From Campylobacter pinnipediorum subsp. pinnipediorum (GTDB lineage Bacteria > Campylobacterota > Campylobacteria > Campylobacterales > Campylobacteraceae): DNA of 64,000 nt. Location: NCBI RefSeq assembly GCF_002021925.1, contig NZ_CP012546.1, positions 248,001 to 312,000 on the forward strand. Reading direction: 5' to 3'. A program made the translations under genes and the position numbers. Shown here one piece after another: positions 1 to 10,414 of the stretch (positions are counted from its first letter, which is position 1; each line of letters starts with the position of its first letter). The notes under the pieces are model-generated. The model was not told where the DNA came from and did not search any database. It saw only the letters and a program-made list of their open reading frames with translations.

Positions 1-548
1 TACACACTATATACTTTATTGATATTGGTTAAAATATCAAACCAATGTCGTCAGTGCGAACGGCTATTTTTGTGCGAGTGTCTTTGCTGTAATCAGACTT
101 TATATTTTCATATAAGTCATATATATAATTTCGTGAAAATATATGTATAGGTTGTAAACTTTGCGCGATTGCCTGTCTTTATGGAATTATTCAAAGGATA
201 TTCCATCTTTAAAGATGATTGCAATTACAAGATTAACTTCATCAAAAGCAGAAAGTTTGTTGTGTTCAAATATGATTTATTTATATTGTTGATTTAAAAA
301 AATCTTTCATATTTTTTAAAATTTAGAGCATATATGATTATAGATCTTTAATGTAAGAGCTAAAATATATTTTGCGACTCTATAATTTAGATGTTTTATT
401 ATTATTATTATACTAATTTTATTTAAGGTTGGGTTATAAAAATATCTTTTTACTATTTAAAATTAAAATTATAAATTCTTTAATTTGTTCCATGTTTCCC
501 AACCTTATATAAAATTCTTTAATATATATTTGTTTGTTTTGCGATTTA
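1..548. other. AT-rich region left of the first autotransporter, with a possible decayed CDS end
   Basis: No convincing intact gene lies here. On the minus strand an open stretch of about 50 codons ends with a stop near position 33 and reads like a real protein C-terminus (ending TKIAVRTDDIGLIF), but it is closed upstream by an in-frame stop near 180. A second frame continues the open reading to about 240. This looks like the eroded tail of a gene I cannot identify. The rest, up to the stop codon of the autotransporter at 549, is low-complexity AT sequence. Confidence 0.35.
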
Positions 549-3464
549 TTAAAATTTATAAAAAGCACCCAAAGTAAAGACGCTATTATCTTTTTTGCCA
601 TCTTGTATTGACACATCGTGCTTAAAGTCGACGGTAAAATTTTCATTTACATCATAAATTAGCCCAAATCCTAGCCAAGTTATATGTTTGGCTTGTGATA
701 TACCTTTTACATTTATGTTGTTATTCATATTGCTAAATTTAGCGTCAAAGCTAAAATCATTAGGTTTTGGAGCGCATGAATGGGTGATATTAGAATTTAG
801 CGTAAGAGAGTTAAACTTAAAGCTAGACCTCACACCTGCTAATATAGAGTATGTATTATAGCGTTTTTTATCCGCAGTAATTCCTAAAGGCAGGTTTTCA
901 CTAAAGGCCCCACGAGAAATTTTATTTAGCTCAGTAGCTATAAATGGATTTAAATTCACAAAATCAACATTATAAAAACTTCCTAGCTCAGTGTAAGCAG
1001 AGTAAGTTTTGTGGTTGTATGATACATCGGAGTTTTTGTCCGCAACAACCCTTTTTATATCATTTTTTGAATCATTTAGTCCAACTCTGCCAGAGAGATA
1101 AAAATTTAAAAAATCATAAGATCCGTACACCGAAACATTGTCATTTTCTATTTTTATATCACCTGCTGATTTGTCAAAAGTAGCTTTTGAAGCGCTTTTT
1201 GATATAGCAAGACCGAGAGTTAGCTCATCGGTTACTTTGCCGTCTAGTCCGATTTGAGTTCCTTTTGTCTTAGCTAGAGTGTTTGCGTAGCCTTCTTTGG
1301 TGATTTTGCTCTCACCATACACCCCATCAAACCACACTCCACTTTTATAAGAGCGCATTAGCGAAGCTATCCTGTTGCTTAGTGTGCGATTTATGGTCTG
1401 GTTTTGTTTGAGTATTATGTTTTGATTTGATGCGTGAATTTCTCCTGAGAGTGAGTCTATCATTTGTGGGAGTACGTTAGCATGTGCATTCATTACTCTT
1501 ACTGCCGTAGCTGAAATTTCATTTTGTTCTTGAGTTTGTGCTAGCTCATTTAAAGCCGTATCGAAATTTTTAGCTGTATTTAAAGAGCTTGCTGTTACGT
1601 ATCCTGCTGCCTGCAATACGTGTACGGTAGCTTTTCTGTTGTATTCGACCCATATATTTTGCTTATCTTTATCCATATAAAAACTAGATAAATGTATATA
1701 TCTTGATACATTATTTGAAGTTTTATAATCTCCATTATAGTTTTTTATCTCGTTTGCTTTTACTATATTTCTTTTTTTGGTTTGAGTGCCTATTACAGAA
1801 TGGATATTTTCAACATCGGCTAGGATATAAGAGTTATCTTTCATATCCATTGTACCCGTAATTTCTAAATTTGACTTGTCGATATCTATGGCTATGCGAC
1901 CTTTATCTTTTGAAACGTAGTTTCCATTTATTTTAAGACCATTTCCGTATACCTTTAACAATCCACCATTGTTTGTTACGCTATATGTATTGCCATTGCC
2001 TATATTCACAGTGTTGTTATGATTTTCTGCAAGAAGCGTTCCATCTTTTTCTATTGTAACGTAAGAATTTTTCAGTGATTTTTGGACAACTATAGCGCCA
2101 TTTTCTATCCATGTTATACCTTGATAGGTATTTTCTCCTCCTAAGTATAAAGTTCCAGTTCCTTTTTTGTATATTCCGGCATCGCCTGCCATATCGTTAT
2201 TCCAAGTCAGTTTTCTTGTATCTTTATAATTTCTATAATCAAAATCAACTGTAAATAAATTTTGTGTTACTCTATGTTTGTCTTTGTTTGTCAAAAGGCG
2301 TTTATCTAGTCTTCCTGGACCTCCTAAGGCTCTAGTTTCATTTAATATTCCCCAGCCAAATGTCTCATCCGGATTTTCTGTTTGATCTTTTGTGCCTGGT
2401 TTATCTGCGCTAGATAGGATAGTCATAGTAACTAAGTGATTATTCATCCATGGGAATTTCGTCCATACATTCGCAACCGCAGCGGTTACCACAGGAGCTG
2501 AAAATGATGTTCCTTCTATATATTTATAACATCCATTGGGACTATAGTTCTCACACTCATCAGCTGGTAGGTCTATGTCCCAATTCCCCCGAGCCGTGAT
2601 ACCCCAATTTTTACCTTTGTTTCCTATTTTGTTTGAATAACTCGCAAGTTTAGATGTGTCCCCACTATCATCAACTGCCATAACGGTTATCCAGCCGTTT
2701 TGAGCATTTGGTCTCAATAAAGGATAAAGGGCTTGTGGACTTGCATGATTTGAATATTCTTCTCCCAATACACCATCGTTTCCAGCAGTCCATATGAATA
2801 TACTATCTGTCGCTGCATAGTGGGCAACATTTCCAAATGTTGTATTTGCTTGTCCGTAATCAGTGCCATTAAGACCATATGAATTGTTAAAAATTCTAAC
2901 TTTTTTATCGTCATGTAAATGTTTGTAATGTTGTGAAGTATAGGCAATCGAATTGCTACTTCTAGATACCCCTGTCGAAAGGGCGAATATTTTGGCTTTT
3001 TCATTATGATTCACAACTGTATGGGACACCATTGTTCCGTGATGTTGTTTATCTTGCGGATCTTCATTTGTTTGCACTATTTCTATTCTGGATGTTCCGT
3101 TCGGTTTTTCAAATTTTTTAGATTTATAAAAGAAAGTATCGACTACACCGATATTCATAATCTTTTTTTCGTCATTGTACTTATCTTGCAAAATTTGATT
3201 TACGCTTTCTTTTACAAGCTCAAACGCTGATGTGTTTAGATACTCAATGCCTTTTGTTTGATTTAAGTCTTTAACCAAAACGGCATACTCCAAATTTTGC
3301 TTAAATTTTCTTTCTTTAATATTTAAATCCATAAGAGAGAGTAAAGCTTTTTTGCCTATATCTGCATTTTGATATTTTTTCATAAGTTCTTTATAATGCT
3401 CTCTTAATTTTGTAGCATTGTTTTCATCAAGTTTGAAAAACAGATTGTCCATTGCGGTTTGCAC
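549..3464 (-). CDS. S8 serine protease autotransporter, chimeric N-terminus, no signal peptide (copy A)
   Basis: Subtilisin-family autotransporter of 971 residues. The triad is visible: Asp109 in GVVDTFF, His142 in QHHGTMV, Ser320 in GTSFSAP. A passenger of beta-helix character follows, and the last ~270 residues form an autotransporter beta-barrel ending in a typical aromatic YKF. The odd part is the first ~98 residues: they are helical and TPR-like, carry no signal peptide, and replace the lipoprotein leader of copy B; homology between the copies begins at DEKKIM. The frame stays open upstream to 3551, where a TGA closes it; the first start is a GTG without a clear ribosome binding site. 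As it stands the protein is unlikely to be exported. Residues 313-606 are identical to copy B. It could be a silent partner cassette or a pseudogene. Confidence 0.7.
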   Translation of the reverse strand: MQTAMDNLFFKLDENNATKLREHYKELMKKYQNADIGKKALLSLMDLNIKERKFKQNLEYAVLVKDLNQTKGIEYLNTSAFELVKESVNQILQDKYNDEKKIMNIGVVDTFFYKSKKFEKPNGTSRIEIVQTNEDPQDKQHHGTMVSHTVVNHNEKAKIFALSTGVSRSSNSIAYTSQHYKHLHDDKKVRIFNNSYGLNGTDYGQANTTFGNVAHYAATDSIFIWTAGNDGVLGEEYSNHASPQALYPLLRPNAQNGWITVMAVDDSGDTSKLASYSNKIGNKGKNWGITARGNWDIDLPADECENYSPNGCYKYIEGTSFSAPVVTAAVANVWTKFPWMNNHLVTMTILSSADKPGTKDQTENPDETFGWGILNETRALGGPGRLDKRLLTNKDKHRVTQNLFTVDFDYRNYKDTRKLTWNNDMAGDAGIYKKGTGTLYLGGENTYQGITWIENGAIVVQKSLKNSYVTIEKDGTLLAENHNNTVNIGNGNTYSVTNNGGLLKVYGNGLKINGNYVSKDKGRIAIDIDKSNLEITGTMDMKDNSYILADVENIHSVIGTQTKKRNIVKANEIKNYNGDYKTSNNVSRYIHLSSFYMDKDKQNIWVEYNRKATVHVLQAAGYVTASSLNTAKNFDTALNELAQTQEQNEISATAVRVMNAHANVLPQMIDSLSGEIHASNQNIILKQNQTINRTLSNRIASLMRSYKSGVWFDGVYGESKITKEGYANTLAKTKGTQIGLDGKVTDELTLGLAISKSASKATFDKSAGDIKIENDNVSVYGSYDFLNFYLSGRVGLNDSKNDIKRVVADKNSDVSYNHKTYSAYTELGSFYNVDFVNLNPFIATELNKISRGAFSENLPLGITADKKRYNTYSILAGVRSSFKFNSLTLNSNITHSCAPKPNDFSFDAKFSNMNNNINVKGISQAKHITWLGFGLIYDVNENFTVDFKHDVSIQDGKKDNSVFTLGAFYKF
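1648..2528 (-). repeat. Left arm of an 881-bp inverted repeat inside autotransporter copy A
   Basis: This segment is the reverse complement of 4646-5526 (coordinates sum to 7174). I compared several blocks across it base by base and found no mismatch, and the encoded residues (313-606 of copy A) are identical throughout. It begins just before the catalytic serine and ends before the barrel. Identity stops abruptly at both ends (a C/T difference at 2529; divergence at 1647), with patchy similarity beyond. Confidence 0.85.
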
Positions 3465-3540
3465 TTCGCTTACGTAATCACCATATTTAAACTCATCTTG
3501 ATATTTATTTAGGTATTTGTAAGCCTCTTTTGTTTTATTT

Positions 3541-3700
3541 TTAAAAAATAATCATTGTTTGAGTTTATTGAGATTCAATTTACAGTTTTTGGATACAATT
3601 TGCGGTTTTACCTAACTTTAATTATATTAAGTTATGTCTTTAATTTCTTTGAATTAAGATTATAGCCTAGTCTTACTCAAAAACAAACTTAAGGATTAAA
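3541..3700 (+). promoter_or_regulatory. Promoter and leader region of autotransporter copy B
   Basis: This is the only intergenic space between the two head-to-head autotransporters. It contains a TATAGC-like -10 candidate near 3660 and an AAGGA ribosome binding site just before the ATG at 3701. Nothing comparable points toward copy A. It lies in the middle of the potentially invertible segment. Confidence 0.35.
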
Positions 3701-6103
3701 ATGAAATTAGCCAATCTTAAAAATAGAAAAAATGCAAAAAAATTTGTAGTTTTACCAATAATATCTGTATTATTTATCGGTTGCGGTGGTGGCGGTGGTG
3801 GTGGTAGTAGTAGCAGTCCATCAATCCCAAATAATTATCCAAATTATCCAAACAATAGTCCCAATAACAATCATATAGCACCACCTGTAGTACTACCCGC
3901 TGTTAGCCTACCACATAACCCCTCCCCTGTGTCTCCGCTAGCACCTTTACCAAGTGGTATAATTCAAGGAACTTTGAAAGGCACAGAGAATTTAGATAGC
4001 AATCTAGTAGATACCAAGAAAGATGAAAAAAAGATTATGGATATCGGTGTAGTCGATACTTTCTTTTATGACTCTGAAAAATTTAAAAAAGATGGCAAAT
4101 CTAGAATAGATATAACGCAAACCACACAAGACCCTAAAGATAAACAACATCACGGAACAATGGTAACTCACATGATTGTGAAACACAACACAGACTCTAA
4201 GATCTTCGTTCGGTCAGCAGGTCTATCGGGAAATAGAAATTCACTCCTGATTGGCTCTACTGAAAATGATTATAGAAATTTGCATAATAAAGGCGCTAGA
4301 ATTTTTAATAATTCATATGGTTTTAATGGGACTAATCACGGAGATGTACGATTGACATTTCCAAATGTTGCCTGGTATGCAACGACAGATAGTATATTCA
4401 TATGGTCTGCTGGAAATGAACATACAAATCATGCATCTCCGGAGTCGCTCTATCCTCATCTTAACGATGATGCTAGAAATGGTTGGATAACCGTTATGGC
4501 AGTTGATGAAACAGGAAATACATCTAAACTTGCAAATTATTCAAATAAAATAGGAAACAAAGGTAAAAATTGGGGTATCACAGCTCGAGGCAATTGGACT
4601 ATAGAGCTACCTGGCGCCGAATGTACAAATAGTCCTTATGGATGCTATAAATATATAGAAGGAACATCATTTTCAGCTCCTGTGGTAACCGCTGCGGTTG
4701 CGAATGTATGGACGAAATTCCCATGGATGAATAATCACTTAGTTACTATGACTATCCTATCTAGCGCAGATAAACCAGGCACAAAAGATCAAACAGAAAA
4801 TCCGGATGAGACATTTGGCTGGGGAATATTAAATGAAACTAGAGCCTTAGGAGGTCCAGGAAGACTAGATAAACGCCTTTTGACAAACAAAGACAAACAT
4901 AGAGTAACACAAAATTTATTTACAGTTGATTTTGATTATAGAAATTATAAAGATACAAGAAAACTGACTTGGAATAACGATATGGCAGGCGATGCCGGAA
5001 TATACAAAAAAGGAACTGGAACTTTATACTTAGGAGGAGAAAATACCTATCAAGGTATAACATGGATAGAAAATGGCGCTATAGTTGTCCAAAAATCACT
5101 GAAAAATTCTTACGTTACAATAGAAAAAGATGGAACGCTTCTTGCAGAAAATCATAACAACACTGTGAATATAGGCAATGGCAATACATATAGCGTAACA
5201 AACAATGGTGGATTGTTAAAGGTATACGGAAATGGTCTTAAAATAAATGGAAACTACGTTTCAAAAGATAAAGGTCGCATAGCCATAGATATCGACAAGT
5301 CAAATTTAGAAATTACGGGTACAATGGATATGAAAGATAACTCTTATATCCTAGCCGATGTTGAAAATATCCATTCTGTAATAGGCACTCAAACCAAAAA
5401 AAGAAATATAGTAAAAGCAAACGAGATAAAAAACTATAATGGAGATTATAAAACTTCAAATAATGTATCAAGATATATACATTTATCTAGTTTTTATATG
5501 GATAAAGATAAGCAAAATATATGGGTAGAGTATAATAGAAATTCTACGGCGTTTGTATTACAAGCAGCAGGATACGTAACAGCCAGCTCTTCAAATACGG
5601 CTAAAAATTTCGATACGGCTTTAGAAGAGCTATCGCAAACTCAAGAACAAAATGAAATTTCAGCTACGGCAGTAAGAGTAATGAATGCACATGCTAACGT
5701 ACTCCCACAAATGATAGATTCACTCTCAGGTGAAATTTATACTTCTAGCCAAAATATACTTTTTAATCATAATTTATTAACAAATATTTCTTTTAGTAAC
5801 AGAGTAAGTAGCTTATCTATAATAAATAGTAGTGGTTTTTGGTACGATGGAATGTATGCTAATAGTAAAATTAACACAAAAAATTATACAAAAGCTATAT
5901 CTAAAACAAAAGGTAATTTGTTTGGAGTCGATAGTGTATTTAGCGATTATATCTTTGGTATAGGATTCGTGCATGCAAATACAGATACTAAATTTAATAA
6001 TGATTTAGGAAATATCTATATGAAAAACAAAGGTATTATGCTTTATTTGAGTAAAGATTTAGGATATGCATATATATATATTAGGAATCGGTGGGTTAAA
6101 TAA
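3701..6103 (+). CDS. S8 serine protease autotransporter, lipoprotein-type leader, frameshifted in the barrel (copy B)
   Basis: The start is an ATG with AAGGA upstream. The N-terminus has a basic stretch, a hydrophobic core and a Cys28 lipobox-like FIGC, followed by a Gly/Ser run and a Pro/Asn-rich linker (about residues 29-90), which suggests a surface lipoprotein or lipid-anchored autotransporter. The S8 triad is Asp119, His151 and Ser323. Residues 316-609 equal copy A. The barrel begins after about residue 700 but the frame is lost at an AT dinucleotide tract at 6070-6081, so translation ends at 6103 after a short nonsense tail and the last ~180 barrel residues are out of frame. Adding one AT (or removing two) gives a full protein of about 976 residues, close to the 971 of copy A. 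Confidence 0.85.
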   Translation: MKLANLKNRKNAKKFVVLPIISVLFIGCGGGGGGGSSSSPSIPNNYPNYPNNSPNNNHIAPPVVLPAVSLPHNPSPVSPLAPLPSGIIQGTLKGTENLDSNLVDTKKDEKKIMDIGVVDTFFYDSEKFKKDGKSRIDITQTTQDPKDKQHHGTMVTHMIVKHNTDSKIFVRSAGLSGNRNSLLIGSTENDYRNLHNKGARIFNNSYGFNGTNHGDVRLTFPNVAWYATTDSIFIWSAGNEHTNHASPESLYPHLNDDARNGWITVMAVDETGNTSKLANYSNKIGNKGKNWGITARGNWTIELPGAECTNSPYGCYKYIEGTSFSAPVVTAAVANVWTKFPWMNNHLVTMTILSSADKPGTKDQTENPDETFGWGILNETRALGGPGRLDKRLLTNKDKHRVTQNLFTVDFDYRNYKDTRKLTWNNDMAGDAGIYKKGTGTLYLGGENTYQGITWIENGAIVVQKSLKNSYVTIEKDGTLLAENHNNTVNIGNGNTYSVTNNGGLLKVYGNGLKINGNYVSKDKGRIAIDIDKSNLEITGTMDMKDNSYILADVENIHSVIGTQTKKRNIVKANEIKNYNGDYKTSNNVSRYIHLSSFYMDKDKQNIWVEYNRNSTAFVLQAAGYVTASSSNTAKNFDTALEELSQTQEQNEISATAVRVMNAHANVLPQMIDSLSGEIYTSSQNILFNHNLLTNISFSNRVSSLSIINSSGFWYDGMYANSKINTKNYTKAISKTKGNLFGVDSVFSDYIFGIGFVHANTDTKFNNDLGNIYMKNKGIMLYLSKDLGYAYIYIRNRWVK
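4646..5526 (+). repeat. Right arm of the 881-bp inverted repeat inside autotransporter copy B
   Basis: Reverse complement of 1648-2528. Because the arms face each other, homologous recombination would flip the ~2.1 kb between them (2529-4645), exchanging the N-terminal heads of the two genes. Identity this high between two otherwise diverged genes implies recent exchange or gene conversion. Confidence 0.85.
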
Positions 6104-6629
6104 TGTGTCAAGCAGTGTAAATAGAGAAGTTATTAATAAAAGAGTAAATTCAAAATTTGATAGCAAAGTGTATAATTTATATACAGAAATTGGAGTTAGA
6201 AAAAATATTGATAATATTTTAATAAACCCTTTTATTGCAAATCAGGCTACTCGAATAAAAAGAAATGATTTTGAAGAAAAATATGAATTTGGCTCTTTGA
6301 AAGCTAATTCAAAAAGATATAGCTCTAATTATGTTATTTTGGGTTTAAGAACTAGTTTAAATTTACAAAAATTAAACTTAAACTCAAGCGTATTTTATTC
6401 TTATAATAGCAATCCAGCAAATTTCGATTTTAAGGCAAAAGTTTTAGCAAATGGCTATAAAGATGTTGCCGTAAAAGGAGCTGGTGAGCCAAAAGATAAA
6501 GTATGGTTTGGTATCGGAGGAGCTTATAAAATTAATCAAAAGGTGTCATTACAAGCAAACTATAATTTATCTATTGAAAACAGGAATAAAACAAATTTAT
6601 TAAATTTAGGAGTTTATTATAAATTTTAA
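6066..6629 (+). pseudogene. Out-of-frame 3' part of autotransporter copy B (barrel end)
   Basis: About 185 residues of beta-barrel, ending in the aromatic pattern GVYYKF typical of outer-membrane barrels that are recognised by the Bam machinery. It aligns with the last ~185 residues of copy A (NPFIA, AKF, WFG.G and NLGVYYKF blocks). It has no ribosome binding site of its own and is best read as the disconnected end of the gene beginning at 3701. Confidence 0.75.
6070..6081 (+). repeat. (AT)6 dinucleotide tract at the frameshift of copy B
   Basis: Six AT units lie exactly where the barrel coding frame of copy B moves from frame 0 to frame +1. Seven units, or four, would join the two frames; five or six do not. 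The four-unit version aligns gap-free with the matching barrel strand of copy A. The tract is short for slipped-strand mispairing, so an ordinary indel mutation is also possible. Confidence 0.6.
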
Positions 6630-7112
6630 TTTTTACAAATACTTAATAATTTATCAATTCTTAGCTATAAATTTAACATTAGTTTTGTTTTATTTATTCC
6701 AACCCTTTTAATATTTTAAAATTGTAATGAAAGAATATCAATAAAATAATATAAGTAGTTATAGAAAATAAGTTACCAAAATTTCATTTATTTATATATT
6801 TATTGATTTTGTGGCTTATTCTTCAAATATTAAACCACTTTAAAATTCTTTCTTTTAAAATTACTATTATTTTCTTTGGATAAAAATTAGATTTTTGTAA
6901 TAGTAAATATTTATTAGTAAGTTTTTAATGTTTTTAGTGATTTTAAGTAAGAATAAGATTGGATATTGTTTTTTTGTGTTATGTTTAGTGTTATTGATGT
7001 TCAATATTAGCTAACTTATCATGAAATAAATAGCTTATTCTGGTTATTTATTTATTAATTGTTATGTATCTCACCCAAATTCAAATTATTTTAAATATTA
7101 TTCTCTATTTAA
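6630..7112. other. AT-rich gene-free stretch between the autotransporter and the rRNA promoter
   Basis: About 480 bases without a credible reading frame on either strand. I see no clear hairpin terminator after the autotransporter and no RNA gene. It may carry upstream (UP-like) A/T tracts of the rRNA promoter at its right end. Confidence 0.4.
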
Positions 7113-7355
7113 GTAGCATTTAAGCATTACTCTTATATAATTCCAGCTCACGATTTGAGAAACCACCTTTAACTTTTTAGTTAATAAAGCTTTTCTTTTT
7201 AAATATCGTTGTTCTGTTAAATTATAAATGTTAAACTATTAGTCAATCTTTGAAATCTAAACAAGTGATCGATTGAGCCAGTCTATATTGTTTATAGACT
7301 TAAAACTGATTAACAAAAAAATTAAAGTTTTTTAGATTAAAAACTTCATATAAAT
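7113..7355 (+). promoter_or_regulatory. rRNA promoter and leader in front of 16S
   Basis: A TATAAT -10 box lies at 7136-7141 within a 44-base segment (7120-7163) that occurs again without change in front of 23S at 12166-12209. Downstream is a boxA-like antitermination element (GTTCTGTTAA near 7211) and the left strand of the 16S processing stem (7257-7276), which pairs with 8920-8938 after the gene. No good -35 is seen, as is usual for Campylobacter housekeeping promoters. Confidence 0.75.
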
Positions 7356-8869
<1,514 letters not shown>

Positions 8870-9004
8870 TAGAGTACAATGTATATTCTCTCACAAGATA
8901 TACATCAAAGGAAAATATATCAATTGATCCTTGTTTAGTTTTGAAAGATTGACAGCTAATAATTAAATATATTTTATTTCTATTAGTATTTAGAAATTAA
9001 TATT

Positions 9005-9080
9005 GGGGAATTAGCTCAGCTGGGAGAGCGCCTGCTTTGCACGCAGGAGGTCAGCGGTTCGATCCCGCTATTCTCCACCA
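9005..9080 (+). tRNA. tRNA-Ala (TGC)
   Basis: 76 nt with an encoded CCA. The acceptor stem GGGGAAT/ATTCTCC, the D arm GCTC..GAGC, anticodon TGC in loop TTTGCAC and the T arm with GTTCGATC are all standard. It sits in the usual 16S spacer position about 135 nt after 16S. Confidence 0.97.
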
Positions 9081-9085
9081 TTTAA

Positions 9086-9162
9086 GGGCCTATAGCTCAG
9101 CTGGTTAGAGTGCACCCCTGATAAGGGTGAGGTCACAAGTTCAAGTCTTGTTAGGCCCACCA
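9086..9162 (+). tRNA. tRNA-Ile (GAT)
   Basis: 77 nt with an encoded CCA, anticodon GAT in loop CTGATAA, acceptor GGGCCTA/TAGGCCC. It is five bases after tRNA-Ala. In most Campylobacter rRNA operons 23S follows directly; here it does not. Confidence 0.97.
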
Positions 9163-9556
9163 TTAATATAGTTTAACAATATACTCTTTTTAACTATTCC
9201 ATATTTTTTTATCATTGTTTATTTTATTTATATCTAATATATTATAACTATTAATTTACTTTTTTCTTTTTTTGTTTTTATTACTTTTTCTTTTTTAACT
9301 TTTATATATTTTTTTTATTTTATTTCTTAATTTATAAATATAAAACTATATTAGATTAGTTTTTAAATTCTTTATTTTTTTTATTTCTTATTGTTTGATT
9401 TTTATAATAGTTCTTTGCTTAGATTATTTTATTTAAATTCTTATATATTTTAATTTAATGTTTTTTATTTTTTTATCTTATTTGGTTGTTTGTTGTTTTT
9501 TAGATATGATTGTGTAATGTCAATTTAATAAAAAATATTAAAAATCATAAAGGATA
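9163..9556. other. T-rich gene-free spacer after tRNA-Ile
   Basis: Nearly 400 bases of T-rich low-complexity DNA on the plus strand. There is no strong hairpin, no 23S leader and no reading frame. A weak stem followed by CTTTTT near 9170-9195 could end the 16S-tRNA transcript. Confidence 0.4.
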
Positions 9557-9559
9557 TTG

Positions 9560-10396
9560 GTGGATAAAATTTTAAAGTTAATTGTTATTGTCTTTATATG
9601 TATTCAAAGTATTTATGCTATTGAATTAATGAAGCTTGGCACATATAAAGATCAGAATATAAGTGGATGGTATGCTAGTGAGAAGCTTGATGGCATAAGA
9701 GCTTATTGGGATGGTAAAAATTTAAAAAGCAGACAAGGTAAGATTATAAATGCACCTTCTTATTTTTTAAAAGCACTTCCAGACTTTGCATTAGATGGAG
9801 AACTGTATACTAAAACAGATGAATTTGAAAAAATACAAAGTATAGTTATGGATCAAACACCAAATGAAAAAGAATGGAAAAATATAACTTATTATATATT
9901 TGATGTGCCTAATACAAATGGTGGATTGATTGAGCGTTTGAAAGTAGTTCAAGATTATATAGATAAAAATTCCAACAACAATAATATAAAAAATCATATA
10001 AAGCTTATACCCCAAAAACTTATAACAAGCAAGAAAGAATTAGATAGCTTGTTAGATGAGATTATAAGTAGTGGCGGAGAAGGTGTTGTAATTCGCGCGC
10101 CAAACTCTAAATACATAAAATCAAGAAGTAATTTAAATTTAAAGTATAAACGATTTATTGATGAAGAGTGTAAGGTAGTGTCTATAAATAAAGGCAAAGG
10201 TAAGTATAAAGATATGATGGGATCAATAACTTGTGAGTTAGCAAATAGAATTAGATTTAAAATAGGATCTGGTTTTAGTGATGATAATCGTAAAAATCCA
10301 CCAAAGATTGGGAGTATTATTACTTTCAAATATCAAAAATTAACAAAAAATGGTATACCACGCTTTGCTACTTTTTTAAGGGTTAGAAAAGATTGA
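9560..10396 (+). CDS. ATP-dependent DNA ligase, minimal form with signal peptide (Lig E type)
   Basis: About 278 residues. The adenylation motif I is visible as SEKLDGIRAYWDG with the AMP-binding lysine near residue 42, followed by LDGELY (motif III), GGEGVVIRAP (motif IV) and LKYK (motif V); a short OB-fold with little else follows. The first ~20 residues are hydrophobic and end in YAIE, a likely export signal. Such short, signal-bearing ligases are known as Lig E and are thought to act on DNA in the periplasm, possibly during DNA uptake. I chose the GTG at 9560 because AAAGGA lies six bases before it; a TTG at 9557 is the alternative. It lies inside the split rRNA locus and converges with pldA. 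Confidence 0.88.
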   Translation: MDKILKLIVIVFICIQSIYAIELMKLGTYKDQNISGWYASEKLDGIRAYWDGKNLKSRQGKIINAPSYFLKALPDFALDGELYTKTDEFEKIQSIVMDQTPNEKEWKNITYYIFDVPNTNGGLIERLKVVQDYIDKNSNNNNIKNHIKLIPQKLITSKKELDSLLDEIISSGGEGVVIRAPNSKYIKSRSNLNLKYKRFIDEECKVVSINKGKGKYKDMMGSITCELANRIRFKIGSGFSDDNRKNPPKIGSIITFKYQKLTKNGIPRFATFLRVRKD

Positions 10397-10408
10397 GTTT
10401 CTAACCCT
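10379..10408 (+). terminator. Hairpin at the end of the ligase gene
   Basis: AGGGTTAGAAA and TTTCTAACCCT form a perfect 11-bp stem with an 8-base loop that contains the ligase stop codon. It sits between two convergent genes and could stop transcription from both sides, although the following T run is poor. Confidence 0.55.
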
Positions 10409-10414
10409 CTGCTT

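Noticed and set aside
434-646. 70-residue minus-strand frame overlapping the end of copy A
   Set aside because: It overlaps the conserved barrel end of copy A in another frame, has low-complexity composition and no ribosome binding site.
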